Source of the DNA: Sphingomonas donggukensis
GTDB taxonomy: Bacteria > Pseudomonadota > Alphaproteobacteria > Sphingomonadales > Sphingomonadaceae
Direction: 5' to 3'
NCBI RefSeq assembly: GCF_023674425.1
Contig: NZ_CP098401.1
Span: 1,922,001-1,986,000 of the forward strand
DNA: 64,000 nt
Shown here: positions 8,388 to 18,707 of the stretch, piece after piece
Position numbering within the stretch: the stretch's first letter is position 1
How the letters are laid out: each line of letters opens with the position of its first letter
The notes under the pieces: model-generated
Told to the model about the DNA's origin: nothing
The model's database searches: none
Seen by the model: the letters and a program-made list of their open reading frames with translations, nothing else
Program-made: the position numbers and the translations under genes

Positions 8388-9122
8388 CTACCGACACGCC
8401 CGCCACCCCATCATCCCGCGGTTCGCCTGGTCGAGGTGGAAATGGTCCCGGTGCGCGGCGTTGTAGTCGGGTGAGAGGACCGTCGTGAACAGCCCGCAGG
8501 CGCCATCGCGCACGTCGCGAAGGAATGCGGCCTTCTTCGCATCCTGCCCGCTCCAGTCGCGGACGACACTGATGCGGCGTCCATCGGCCAGCACGAAGCC
8601 GGCAAGGTCGATCGCGTCGGCGGTCGCATGCTGGCTCCAGTCGCCCGAGCCGCGGCCGTACAACCGCCGGCAATTGTAGCTGCCGAAATGCTCGACACTG
8701 CGCACCCGCTCGCCGAAATGGCGTTCGGCGGCGGGCTGGATCACGTTCCATTCGAGCATCGCCATCCCCGCGGCCACGGGGCACGCTACGCCGAGATTAA
8801 CGGGCACATAGCGCAGTCGCGCCGCCCCGCCGGTTACGCGCACGCCGTCCGCGTAACCGCATTGCCCGCCCTGCGCGGTGACCGGCGCCAGCGCGGTGTG
8901 GCGCACGCCCGCCTTCTCCAGCAGCGCGCGGCACCCGGCGAAATCATCGCCCAGCGCGGCGAGCTTGCGGCTGGTGAACATGCCCGGCTTCTCGGCAAGG
9001 TCGAGCGGGGTCCACGGCAGATCCTGCGGACGCGACTTCACGAAGGCATAGATCGCAAAACCGATCGCCAGCAGCACCGCGGCGACCGTCGCCGCGACCA
9101 GCGCGCGCCGCACCGCGATCAC
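8388..9122 (-). CDS. Extensin-like C-terminal domain protein
   Basis: A 244-residue protein with an N-terminal membrane anchor or signal (RRALVAATVAAVLLAIGFAI). It is followed by the extensin-like_C domain common in alphaproteobacteria. Key residues are the cysteines in CRALLEKAGV, GGQCGYADG, LGVACPVA, SYNCRRLYG and DGACGLF, and the metal-type histidines HATADAIDLAGF and HRDHFHLD, which resemble the M15-like zinc site. A cell-wall role is inferred. The start is GTG 9122, overlapping the NUDIX stop (GTGA). Confidence 0.8.
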   Translation of the reverse strand: MIAVRRALVAATVAAVLLAIGFAIYAFVKSRPQDLPWTPLDLAEKPGMFTSRKLAALGDDFAGCRALLEKAGVRHTALAPVTAQGGQCGYADGVRVTGGAARLRYVPVNLGVACPVAAGMAMLEWNVIQPAAERHFGERVRSVEHFGSYNCRRLYGRGSGDWSQHATADAIDLAGFVLADGRRISVVRDWSGQDAKKAAFLRDVRDGACGLFTTVLSPDYNAAHRDHFHLDQANRGMMGWRACR

Positions 9123-9856
9123 GCGCGGAGCGCCGTCGCCAGCGGTTGCGACGTCACCGGATAGCCGAGGTCGCCGGGGATACAGAGGTGGTCGGCACCG
9201 TCCCGCGCCTCCGTCCACGGCGTGATCGTCCGCACCGGATGCGCGCGCGCGTGGGCCACCGCCTCGGCAAAACTGCCGAACAGCGCCAACCGCTCCAGAT
9301 TGCGGCGCGTCGGGAAGATGATCGTTGCGCGGCCCGCATCGGCATCGGCCAGAACCTGCGCCGCGGTTGCCCAGAAGACGCGCGTGTTCTCGGTCGCATC
9401 GACAACGGGCTCGGGCGCATCGTCGGGCAGGCAGGCGAGGTAGAAGCGCGTATCGAACACGCGGTGGGTCACCCCACGTGGTAGCCAGCGTGCGAACGGC
9501 ACCAGCGCGTCCAGGTCGATCCGCGCCGCGCCCAGCGCAACACCGATCGCCTCGCCGGCGTGGAGCCTTCCGCGCATCGCCGCCAGCCCGGCGGCGTCGG
9601 GCGAAGGCACGACACCCGGCGCAACCCCGGCCTCTTCGATACACTCCCGCACTGCGGCGATGCGGGCGGCGTGCTCGTCATCCCCCGCCGCGTACGCTAG
9701 GTCGCCGGCATCGACCCGCCCGCCGGGAAACACCAGCGCGCCGCCAGCGAACGACATCGCCTTCGACCGCTCGACGATCAGCAGTTCGGGCGCTGCGCCC
9801 GCACGGTCACGCATCACCACGACGGTCGCGGCGGGGATGGCGTCGGGCTCAGCCAC
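9119..9856 (-). CDS. NUDIX hydrolase
   Basis: A 245-residue pyrophosphohydrolase. The Nudix box is visible as FPGGRVDAGD, then an insert, then AAVRECIEEAGV (consensus REUXEEXGU), coordinating Mg2+ for cleavage of a nucleoside diphosphate linked to another moiety. The N-terminal ATVVVMRDRAGAAPELLIVE is the usual first strand. The length and the long post-box region fit the NUDT19-like bacterial group, whose substrates may be acyl-CoAs; that part is inference. The start is GTG 9856, overlapping the previous gene's end by eight bases. Confidence 0.88.
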   Translation of the reverse strand: MAEPDAIPAATVVVMRDRAGAAPELLIVERSKAMSFAGGALVFPGGRVDAGDLAYAAGDDEHAARIAAVRECIEEAGVAPGVVPSPDAAGLAAMRGRLHAGEAIGVALGAARIDLDALVPFARWLPRGVTHRVFDTRFYLACLPDDAPEPVVDATENTRVFWATAAQVLADADAGRATIIFPTRRNLERLALFGSFAEAVAHARAHPVRTITPWTEARDGADHLCIPGDLGYPVTSQPLATALRA

Positions 9857-10301
9857 GCTTCAGCCGCACGATCGCGGTGTCGAGCGCGGAGAGGAAGCGC
9901 GAGCGATCCTCCTTCGCGAACGGTTTCGGCCCGCCAATCCCCTCACCCAGCCCGGCGCGCAGGTCGGCCATGATCGCCCGCGTCGCGACCGCACCGCCGA
10001 TCGATGCGGTGGTGAACGGCTTGCCCGCGGGCGACAGCACGGTCGCCCCCGCCTTCACGCAGCGATCGGCGAGCAGGATGTCGGCGGTCACCACCACCGT
10101 CGTCGCATCGGCGCGCTCGGCGATCCAGTCGTCGGCGGCATCGAAGCCGTCCGACACCACCACGCGCTGTATCAAAGGATGATCGGGCACGCGGAAATGG
10201 CTGTTGGCGACGACCGTCACCGGCACCTCCGTCCGCCACGCGACACGGTAGATTTCGTCCTTCACCGGGCAGGCGTCGCCATCGACCAAGATGCTAGGCA
10301 T
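9849..10301 (-). CDS. YaiI/YqxD family protein (UPF0178)
   Basis: A 150-residue member of the UPF0178 family, recognised by ILVDGDACPVKDEIYRVA at the N-terminus and VVVSDGFDAADDWIAE in the middle. The C-terminus reads GGPKPFAKEDRSRFLSALD. The family has a PIN/NYN-like acidic fold and may be a nuclease, but no biochemical role is established. It forms a three-gene overlapping cluster with the NUDIX and extensin-like genes. Confidence 0.9.
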   Translation of the reverse strand: MPSILVDGDACPVKDEIYRVAWRTEVPVTVVANSHFRVPDHPLIQRVVVSDGFDAADDWIAERADATTVVVTADILLADRCVKAGATVLSPAGKPFTTASIGGAVATRAIMADLRAGLGEGIGGPKPFAKEDRSRFLSALDTAIVRLKRG

Positions 10302-10331
10302 CGTCGCTATCCCGGAGAAGGCCGTTCCCGC

Positions 10332-12041
<1,710 letters not shown>

Positions 12042-12146
12042 GAGGCACCCCAGATGGGCGTCTTTCGCCCGAACGGCAAGCGCGTTGCGTGCAGCGTCGG
12101 TTGCGCTATGCAACCCGACGACACGATAATGTGAGGGAGAGGACGC

Positions 12147-13316
12147 ATGGCGGAAGCCTATATCGTCGCAGCGTTGCGCACCGCCGGGGGCCGCCGCGGC
12201 GGGCGACTGGCGGGCTGGCACCCGGCCGACATGGCGGGCGCGACCCTCGACGCGGTGGTGACACGCACCGGCATCGATCCGGCGGCGGTCGAGGATGTCA
12301 TCATGGGCTGCGTCAGCCAAGGCGGCGAACAGGGCTTCCAGGTCGGGCGCGGCGCGGTGCTCGCCTCGAAACTCCCCGAAAGCGTCCCCGCCGTCACCAT
12401 CGATCGTCAGTGCGGATCGTCGCAGCAGGCGATCCAGTTCGCGGCGCAAGCGGTACTGTCGGGCACGCAGGACGTCGTGATCGCCGCCGGCGTCGAATCG
12501 ATGACGCGCGTGCCGATGGGATCGACCGGCGCGCTGTTTGCGCGGGCCGGGCTCGGCAAGGCGAAGTCACCGCGGCAGGAGGCACGCTATCCCGGCGTCC
12601 AGTTCAGCCAGTTCCTGGGCGCACAGATGATCGCCGACAAATACGGCTTCTCCCGCGACGAACTCGATCGCTACGCGCTGGAAAGCCACCGCCGCGCCGC
12701 TGCCGCGACGCAAGCCGGTGCGTTCGCCGACGAGATCGTCGCGCTGGAGGTGGAGACGCCCGACGGCCCCGCGCTTCACACCGTCGACGAGGGCATCCGC
12801 TTCGACGCGACGTTCGAGGGGATCCATTCGGTCAAGCTGTTGGCCGAAGGCGGCGTGATTTCCGCCGCCAACGCCAGCCAGATCTGCGACGGCGCCAGCG
12901 CGGTGATGGTGGTGAGCGAGGCTGCGCTGAAGGCCCACGGCCTGACCCCGCTCGCCCGCATCCACAATCTGACCGTCACCGGCGGCGATCCGGTGGTGAT
13001 GCTGGAGGAACCGCTGTTCGCGACCGACAAGGCGCTGGCGCGGGCGGGCATGAGCATCGACGACATCGACCTGTACGAAGTGAACGAGGCGTTCGCGCCC
13101 GTCCCCCTTGCGTGGCTGCGCCACACCGGCGGCGACCCGGCGAAGCTGAACGTCAACGGCGGCGCGATCGCGCTCGGCCACCCCCTCGGCGCGTCGGGCA
13201 CGAAGCTGATGGCGACCCTGGTCCACGCGCTCCACGCGCGCGGCAAGCGTTACGGCCTGCAGACGATGTGCGAAGGCGGCGGCATCGCCAATGTCACGAT
13301 CGTGGAGGCGCTGTAG
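12147..13316 (+). CDS. Acetyl-CoA C-acyltransferase (thiolase)
   Basis: A 389-residue thiolase II-fold enzyme that cleaves 3-ketoacyl-CoA or condenses acyl-CoAs. The nucleophile is Cys89 in DRQCGSSQQA, the histidine is H345 in GHPLGASG, and the second cysteine is C375 in MCEGGGIANV. The ribosome-binding site GAGGGAGAGG is strong. The next gene, 140 bases downstream, is a short-chain 3-hydroxyacyl-CoA dehydrogenase, so the two probably carry out consecutive steps of fatty-acid or branched acyl-CoA breakdown. Confidence 0.95.
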   Translation: MAEAYIVAALRTAGGRRGGRLAGWHPADMAGATLDAVVTRTGIDPAAVEDVIMGCVSQGGEQGFQVGRGAVLASKLPESVPAVTIDRQCGSSQQAIQFAAQAVLSGTQDVVIAAGVESMTRVPMGSTGALFARAGLGKAKSPRQEARYPGVQFSQFLGAQMIADKYGFSRDELDRYALESHRRAAAATQAGAFADEIVALEVETPDGPALHTVDEGIRFDATFEGIHSVKLLAEGGVISAANASQICDGASAVMVVSEAALKAHGLTPLARIHNLTVTGGDPVVMLEEPLFATDKALARAGMSIDDIDLYEVNEAFAPVPLAWLRHTGGDPAKLNVNGGAIALGHPLGASGTKLMATLVHALHARGKRYGLQTMCEGGGIANVTIVEAL

Positions 13317-13328
13317 CCAAAAACACGC

Positions 13329-13440
13329 CGTCACCCCGGACCTGTTCCGGGGTCCACCGGGCCTGAAGATAATGGCCCGGCAAGATCGGACCGACGTCGC
13401 CAAGCAGATCAGTGGACCCCGGAACCAGTCCGGGGTGACG
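13329..13440. repeat. REP-like inverted repeat between thiolase and SDR (family D)
   Basis: Two 29-base arms (13329-13357 and 13412-13440) are reverse complements with two mismatches, each built around TCACCCCGGA...TCCGGGGTCCAC. The spacer is about 54 bases. This is a fourth distinct palindrome type in this window and occurs inside a likely operon. Confidence 0.8.
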
Positions 13441-13456
13441 AGAGAAAGGGACAAGC

Positions 13457-14236
13457 ATGAACCTCGAGAACATCGCCGCCGTCGTCACCGGCGCCGCCTC
13501 CGGCCTCGGCGAAGCCACCGCCCGCGCGCTGGCCGCGAAGGGCGTGAAGGTCGCGATCTTCGACCTCCAGGCCGAAAAGGGTGAGCGCGTCGCCGCCGAA
13601 ATCGGCGGCATCTTCTGCGAGGTGAACGTCACCAGCGACGAAAGCGTCGACGCCGGGTTCGCGAAAGCGCGCGCCGCGCACGGGCAGGAAGCGGTGCTGG
13701 TCTGCTGTGCGGGCACCGGCAACGCGGTGAAGACCGCCAGCCGATCGCGCGAGGACGAAAGCATCAAGCATTTCCCGGCGGCTGCGTTCGACTGGCTCAT
13801 TCAGATCAACCTGATCGGCACCTTCCGCTGCGTCGCCAAGTCGGCGGCGGGGATGCTGACGCTGGAGCCGGGCAAGGACGGCGCCCGCGGCGCGATCGTG
13901 ATGACCGCCAGCGTCGCGGCGGAGGACGGCCAGATCGGCCAGGCCGCCTATTCGGCGTCGAAGGGCGGGATCGTCGGCATGACCCTGCCGATCGCGCGCG
14001 ACCTGATGGGTGAGGGCATTCGCATCAACACGATCCTGCCCGGCATATTCTCCACCCCGCTGATGAACGGCATGCCCGATCACGTGAAGGACGCGCTCGG
14101 CGCTTCCGTCCCCTTCCCGAAGCGCATGGGCGATCCGGCCGAATATGCGAAGCTCGCGCTCCACATGGTCGAGAACGATTACATGAACGGCGAGGACGTG
14201 CGGCTGGACGGCGCGATCCGGATGGCGCCGCGGTAA
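13457..14236 (+). CDS. SDR-family 3-hydroxyacyl-CoA dehydrogenase
   Basis: A 259-residue short-chain dehydrogenase. The NAD-binding motif is VTGAASGLGEA, Asp38 region FDLQAEKGE favours NAD, the catalytic Ser is in MTASVAAEDG, and YSASKGG carries the Tyr-Lys pair. The long pattern IARDLMGEGIRINTILPGIF and RMGDPAEYAKLALHMVEN is typical of the HSD17B10/type II 3-hydroxyacyl-CoA dehydrogenase group. That fits the thiolase just upstream. The start has AAGGGA upstream. Confidence 0.9.
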   Translation: MNLENIAAVVTGAASGLGEATARALAAKGVKVAIFDLQAEKGERVAAEIGGIFCEVNVTSDESVDAGFAKARAAHGQEAVLVCCAGTGNAVKTASRSREDESIKHFPAAAFDWLIQINLIGTFRCVAKSAAGMLTLEPGKDGARGAIVMTASVAAEDGQIGQAAYSASKGGIVGMTLPIARDLMGEGIRINTILPGIFSTPLMNGMPDHVKDALGASVPFPKRMGDPAEYAKLALHMVENDYMNGEDVRLDGAIRMAPR

Positions 14237-14294
14237 GGCGTCCGCGACCGCAGAAACCTCGCCAATGCAGCGCGAGAATCAGGCTAGGGAGTGG

Positions 14295-14370
14295 TGGTGG
14301 AGCTGAGGGGAATCGAACCCCTGACCTCTGCAGTGCGATTGCAGCGCTCTCCCATCTGAGCTACAGCCCC
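14295..14370 (-). tRNA. tRNA-Ala (anticodon CGC)
   Basis: The minus strand folds into a complete 76-nt cloverleaf. It has acceptor GGGGCTG/CAGCTCC, D-stem GCTC/GAGC, anticodon stem CTGCA/TGCAG with loop ATCGCAC (anticodon CGC), T-arm AGGGG/CCCCT around TTCGATT, and encoded CCA. The G3:U70 wobble pair, the identity element of tRNA-Ala, is present. Confidence 0.97.
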
Positions 14371-14487
14371 GCACTCCCGGACCGGCGCATCCTCAGACGA
14401 CGCCGGGCCCGTGTCCTTACCAGATGATCCGGGCGATGCAACGCCCTGGCGAGCCGGTTTTTCGCCCCCGTCGGCGCTACCGGTCCG

Positions 14488-15381
14488 TTACTGGGCCCCT
14501 CCGCCGAACGTGTCGCACTGCGCCGGATCGCCGGTGTCCAGACCGCGCTTCAGCCAGCGCATGCGATCCGCCGACGAGCCATGGGTGAAACTGTCGGGCA
14601 CGACCGAACCGCCCGACTGACGCTGGAGCGTGTCGTCGCCGATCGCATTCGCCGCGGTCATGCCTTCCTCGATATCGCCGGGTTCCAACCGCCCGGACTG
14701 CTTGGCCCAGACGCCCGCGTAGCAATCGGCCTGGAGTTCGAGCTTCACCGACGCGGCGTTGCCTTCTTCCTTGCTGCCGCGCTGCTGGATGGCGCTCACC
14801 TGTTGCGCTGCACCGGTGAGGTTCTGGATGTGATGTCCGACCTCGTGCGCGATGACATAGGCCTCGGCAAAGTCGCCCTTCGCGCCGAAGCGGTTCTGCA
14901 GCTCGTCGAAAAAGCCGGTGTCGAGGAACACGCCCCGGTCGGACGGGCAATAATAGGGGCCCGCCGCCGACGAGGCATAGCCGCAGCCCGACGTCGCGCC
15001 CTCGGTATAGAATTTCAGCCGCGGCGGCTCATAGGTCTGGCCGTTGGCGGCAAAGATCTTGCCCCACACCTGCTCGGTCGAGGCGAGCACGCGGCACGAG
15101 AACAGCCGCTCCGTGGTGTTGCACACGCCTGCGCCGCTCTGCTCGGTCGGCGCGCGCTGGCCAACCGGCCCGCTGCCACCGCCGGTCAGATTGCCGAGGC
15201 CACCCATCATCAAATAGCCGATGCCGAGGATTGCGATCAGCGCGATCGACCCGCATCCCATCTTGCCGCGAAAAAGAAAGGGCAGCAGCATGCCGAGGAT
15301 CGGGATGCCCCCGCCGCCGCCGCGTCCGCCGGCGCCCAGATCGTCGACGTTGCTGCTGGGATCGAGATCGTCGAGCCGCAT
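14488..15381 (-). CDS. Neutral zinc metallopeptidase (YpfJ-like)
   Basis: A 297-residue protein. It starts MRLDDLDPSSNVDDLGAG, then a Gly-rich linker and a single transmembrane helix (SIALIAILGIGYLMMGGLG, about residues 40-60). The extracytoplasmic domain carries the zinc motif HEVGHHIQN near residue 180. Two cysteine pairs suggest disulfides. This matches the KPN_02809/YpfJ neutral zinc metallopeptidase family; the natural substrate is unknown. ATG 15381 is chosen because GGGGGAG precedes it; a longer frame to 15465 has no such site. Confidence 0.9.
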   Translation of the reverse strand: MRLDDLDPSSNVDDLGAGGRGGGGGIPILGMLLPFLFRGKMGCGSIALIAILGIGYLMMGGLGNLTGGGSGPVGQRAPTEQSGAGVCNTTERLFSCRVLASTEQVWGKIFAANGQTYEPPRLKFYTEGATSGCGYASSAAGPYYCPSDRGVFLDTGFFDELQNRFGAKGDFAEAYVIAHEVGHHIQNLTGAAQQVSAIQQRGSKEEGNAASVKLELQADCYAGVWAKQSGRLEPGDIEEGMTAANAIGDDTLQRQSGGSVVPDSFTHGSSADRMRWLKRGLDTGDPAQCDTFGGGAQ

Positions 15382-15476
15382 CGCGCGCTCCCCCTTGTTC
15401 GTTACGTGTCCGCGTCTGAATGCGCCGCGGAGCGCTAGGTTGCAACCAATCCCGCCACCGGCCATTGAGCGCGTCG

Positions 15477-16637
15477 ATGGCCGATGCCGACCCCCCTGCT
15501 ACTGTCAGGCGCCCCACCCCCAATCGGCGCGACGCCGCGCTGCCCCTCCCCGATTGCGTGGCGCTGGTGTTGCAGGGCGGCGGTGCGCTCGGCAGCTATC
15601 AGGCCGGGATCATCGAGGCGTTGGGCGGCGCGAAGATCGAGATCGACTGGGTCGCCGGCATCTCGATCGGCGCGGTCAACGCCGCGATCGTCGCCGGCAA
15701 CCCGCCCGAGCGGCGCGTCGAGCGGCTGAGGGCGTTCTGGGACACCGTCACCTGGGCACTGCCGAGCTTCCCGATCTTTCCGCAGGATCAGGTCCGCGAA
15801 TTCGTCCACGAATGGTCGGCGTGGTCGGTGATGGCGACCGGCGTCCCCGGCTTCTTCGCGCCGCGCCCGGTGCCGCCGACCTTCGCGGTACCCGGCACTC
15901 CAGAGGCGCTCAGCTTCTACGATTCCTCGCCGCTTGCCGCCACGCTCGACACGTTGATCGACTGGGAACTGCTGAATACCGGCCCGGTGCGGCTGTCGGT
16001 CGGGGCGGTCGATATCGAGAGCGGCAATTTCCGCTATTTCGACACCACCACCGACCGCATCGACGCGCGCCACATCATGGCGTCGGGCGCGCTGCCGCCG
16101 GGGCTGCCCCCAGTCGAGATCGACGGGCGCTGGTACTGGGACGGCGGTCTCGTCTCGAACACGCCGCTGACCCACGTCCTCGACCACCAGACCGCCGAGA
16201 TGCTGGTCTTCCAAGTCGATCTGTTCGCGTCCGCCACCGATCGTCCGAAGACGATCATGGACGTGATGGCGCGCGAAAAGGAAATCCGCTTTTCCAGCCG
16301 CACCCGACAGGTGTCCGCCGAGCGGCTGAAGCTCCGGCAGGAGCGCGAGACAATCCGCCACCTGCTCGCGAAGCTCCCCGCCGAGATGCGCGACGATCCC
16401 GACGTGGTGGCTCTGGCCGCCGCGGCCGACGAGCCCGCGGTCAACCTCGTCCACCTGATCTACCGCGCGAACGCGTGGGAGGGCGGATCGCGCGATTTCG
16501 AATTTTCCGCCCGCACCATGCGCGAGCATTGGGCCGCCGGGGCCGCCGCGGTCGCAGAGACGATGGCGAAATCGCGCCTGGTCGCCAGCAACATCCTCGA
16601 CGGCAAGACCGCCGCGTTCGACCTCACCAGAACCTAG
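15477..16637 (+). CDS. Patatin-like phospholipase with DUF3734-type C-terminus
   Basis: A 386-residue serine lipid hydrolase. The oxyanion loop is LQGGGALGSYQAG starting near residue 32, the nucleophile is Ser63 in AGISIGAVNA, and the dyad Asp is in WDGGLVSNTP near residue 223. The C-terminal 150 residues form the DUF3734-type extension. It is followed eight bases later by 3-hydroxybutyrate dehydrogenase, an arrangement common in alphaproteobacteria and suggestive of a role in storage-lipid or polyhydroxybutyrate turnover (inference). The start MADADPP has a weak ribosome-binding site; an alternative start at 15420 exists. Confidence 0.88.
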   Translation: MADADPPATVRRPTPNRRDAALPLPDCVALVLQGGGALGSYQAGIIEALGGAKIEIDWVAGISIGAVNAAIVAGNPPERRVERLRAFWDTVTWALPSFPIFPQDQVREFVHEWSAWSVMATGVPGFFAPRPVPPTFAVPGTPEALSFYDSSPLAATLDTLIDWELLNTGPVRLSVGAVDIESGNFRYFDTTTDRIDARHIMASGALPPGLPPVEIDGRWYWDGGLVSNTPLTHVLDHQTAEMLVFQVDLFASATDRPKTIMDVMAREKEIRFSSRTRQVSAERLKLRQERETIRHLLAKLPAEMRDDPDVVALAAAADEPAVNLVHLIYRANAWEGGSRDFEFSARTMREHWAAGAAAVAETMAKSRLVASNILDGKTAAFDLTRT

Positions 16638-16645
16638 GAGTTTCC

Positions 16646-17431
16646 ATGTTCCTCAAAGGCAAGACCGCGCTCGTCACCGGCTCCACCTCGGGCATCGGCC
16701 TCGCCTATGCCAAGGCGCTGGCCGCGGAGGGCGCGAACGTCGTCATCAACGGCTTCGGCGACGCCGCGGCGATAGAAACCGAACGCAAGGGACTGGAAGC
16801 GACGAGCGGCGCCAAGGCGCTCTACAGCGGCCACGACCTGACCAAGGTCGACCAGATCGAAGCGATGATGGCGGAGGCCGCAACCGCGTTCGACGGCGTC
16901 GATATCCTGATCAACAACGCGGGCATGCAGCATGTCGCCCCGGTCGAGGACTTCCCGCTCGACAAATGGGATCTCATCATCGCGCTCAACCTGAACGCCG
17001 CGTTCCACACCACGCGCCTTGCGGTTCCGTACATGAAGCAGCGCAAATGGGGCCGGATCATCCAAACCGCGTCGGCGCACAGCCTCGTCGCATCGCCCTT
17101 CAAGTCCGCCTACGTCACCGCCAAGCACGGCCTTGCCGGCTTCACCAAGACGGTCGCGCTGGAGCTGGCGACTTTCGGGGTCACCGCGAACTGCATCTCG
17201 CCCGGCTATGTCTGGACCCCGCTGGTCGAGGGGCAGATCCCCGACACGATGAAGGCGCGCGGGCTGACCAGGGAACAGGTCATCAACGACGTGCTGCTCG
17301 CCGGCCAGCCGACCAAGCAGTTCGTCCAGCCCGAACAGGTCGCCGCCACCGCACTGTTCCTTTGCAGCGACGCCGCGGCGCAGATCACGGGCGCCAACAT
17401 CTCGGTCGATGGCGGCTGGACCGCGGGGTGA
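16646..17431 (+). CDS. bdhA: 3-hydroxybutyrate dehydrogenase
   Basis: A 261-residue SDR enzyme that interconverts 3-hydroxybutyrate and acetoacetate with NAD(H), the step after depolymerisation of polyhydroxybutyrate. It shows VTGSTSGIG, NNAGMQHVAPVEDFP, SAHSLVASPFKSAYVTAKHG (catalytic Ser-Tyr-Lys) and the diagnostic CISPGYVWTPLVEGQIPD. It ends ISVDGGWTAG like authenticated BdhA proteins. AGGAG ends five bases before the ATG and overlaps the patatin stop, so the two genes are almost certainly one operon. Confidence 0.95.
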   Translation: MFLKGKTALVTGSTSGIGLAYAKALAAEGANVVINGFGDAAAIETERKGLEATSGAKALYSGHDLTKVDQIEAMMAEAATAFDGVDILINNAGMQHVAPVEDFPLDKWDLIIALNLNAAFHTTRLAVPYMKQRKWGRIIQTASAHSLVASPFKSAYVTAKHGLAGFTKTVALELATFGVTANCISPGYVWTPLVEGQIPDTMKARGLTREQVINDVLLAGQPTKQFVQPEQVAATALFLCSDAAAQITGANISVDGGWTAG

Positions 17432-17493
17432 TTGCCGCGCGGGAGCGTTTCGCCCTAGTCTCGCGCGTGTTTTTCGAAAGTAGAGCGTAGCCC

Positions 17494-18132
17494 ATGCCGA
17501 CCAAGCCGATCGCCGCCGCCCTCGCCTGCATTGCCCTTGGCGGATGCGGTGCCGCCAGTCGGGATGCGCGCCCGGAACCGGTGGCGGTTCCGGTGGCGGG
17601 CGACTGGCGCCAGATCGCGACCGCCGCCGACCGCACCCGGCTGCGCGGCTGGCGCGATGCGTGGATGACGGCGCTCGCCCGGGCGCAGGCCGGCGGTCGC
17701 GGCGCCGACGTGGCGGCGGAGGGTGCGCTGCTCCAGCCCGATGTCGGCATGGTCGGCCCGCTGCCGCCCGCAGGCGATTATCGCTGCCGCACGATCAAGG
17801 TCGGCGCGAAGTCGGCGGGCATGCTCGACTATGTTGCTTATCCCGCTTTTGCGTGCCGGATCGATGCCGCGGGCAGCGCGCTGAGCTTCACCAAGCGCAC
17901 CGGATCGCAGCGCCCGGTCGGCATGATCTACCGGGACACCGACGCACGCGGCGTATTCCTCGGCACGCTGGCGCTGGGGGACGAGGCCGGCGCCATGCGC
18001 TACGGCCAGGACGCGACCCGCGACATGGCCGGCGTGGTCGAACGCATCGGCCCGCGCCGCTGGCGCATCGCCTTCCCCTATCCGGCGTTCGAATCGACGC
18101 TGGACGTTATCGAGCTGGTTCCCGCCAGCTAG
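17494..18132 (+). CDS. DUF4893 domain lipoprotein
   Basis: A 212-residue lipoprotein starting MPTKPIAAALACIALGGCGA, with the lipobox LGGC (Cys18). The mature part contains DRTRLRGWRDAWMTALARA, GDYRCRTIKVGAK and FACRIDAAG, and ends FPYPAFESTLDVIELVP. This pattern belongs to DUF4893, a periplasmic beta-rich family restricted largely to sphingomonads and relatives. Function unknown. The 3' end overlaps the converging downstream gene by four bases. Confidence 0.8.
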   Translation: MPTKPIAAALACIALGGCGAASRDARPEPVAVPVAGDWRQIATAADRTRLRGWRDAWMTALARAQAGGRGADVAAEGALLQPDVGMVGPLPPAGDYRCRTIKVGAKSAGMLDYVAYPAFACRIDAAGSALSFTKRTGSQRPVGMIYRDTDARGVFLGTLALGDEAGAMRYGQDATRDMAGVVERIGPRRWRIAFPYPAFESTLDVIELVPAS

Positions 18133-18707
18133 GCGCTGCGCAGGCCGAATTCGGCGACGATGAAGGCATGCACATCGGGCATCGCCGCCTTCACCGCAGC
18201 ACGCGTGAACGGCGGCCGCGCCGCGCGCCCGTGCAGCACGACGCTGGCGCACATGGCGAAGAATTCGAACGCGTTCGACAGCATATAGGATCGCGCGGGC
18301 CACCGCCCGCTGCTCAGCGCCGCGCGGTAGAAACGGTGGACGTCGGAGTTCTGCTGGCCACCGGGCATCCGCGCGATCTGCCAGCGGTGGATGAGCTCGT
18401 GCAACAGCACCGGATTGTCGGCGGGCACCACCTCTCGCGCCCAATACACGCCCCGCCCCGCGCGCGTCCTGGTCCCGGCTTCGCGATCGACGTGGATCGT
18501 CTCGCCGCGAAAAAACGCCATCGCCTCCGCCGAGATCGGCAGGGCCTCGACGAGCCGGATCTGCGCCTCCAGCGACGCGGCGACGGCGGGATCGGGCGCC
18601 GCCCCCTGCCAGCCGATGACGTAGCCCGTGCGTGGTACGGCATAGGAACGGCTCGCCAACACGGCAGCGGCACTTCCGACCAGCAGCATGCGGCGCGTCA
18701 TCCGCAT
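18129..18707 (-). CDS. Putative Tat-exported protein with HExxH motif
   Basis: A 192-residue protein with a twin-arginine-like leader (MRMTRRMLLVGSAAAVLA, cleavage near YAV). It contains VLLHELIHRWQIARMPGG at about residue 103, an HExxH signature compatible with a zinc peptidase, and a downstream SNAFEFFAMCASV in which the glutamate could be the third ligand. I do not recognise a named family. It is translationally linked to the upstream metal transporter gene (TGATG overlap), which is itself suggestive of a metal connection. Confidence 0.65.
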   Translation of the reverse strand: MRMTRRMLLVGSAAAVLASRSYAVPRTGYVIGWQGAAPDPAVAASLEAQIRLVEALPISAEAMAFFRGETIHVDREAGTRTRAGRGVYWAREVVPADNPVLLHELIHRWQIARMPGGQQNSDVHRFYRAALSSGRWPARSYMLSNAFEFFAMCASVVLHGRAARPPFTRAAVKAAMPDVHAFIVAEFGLRSA

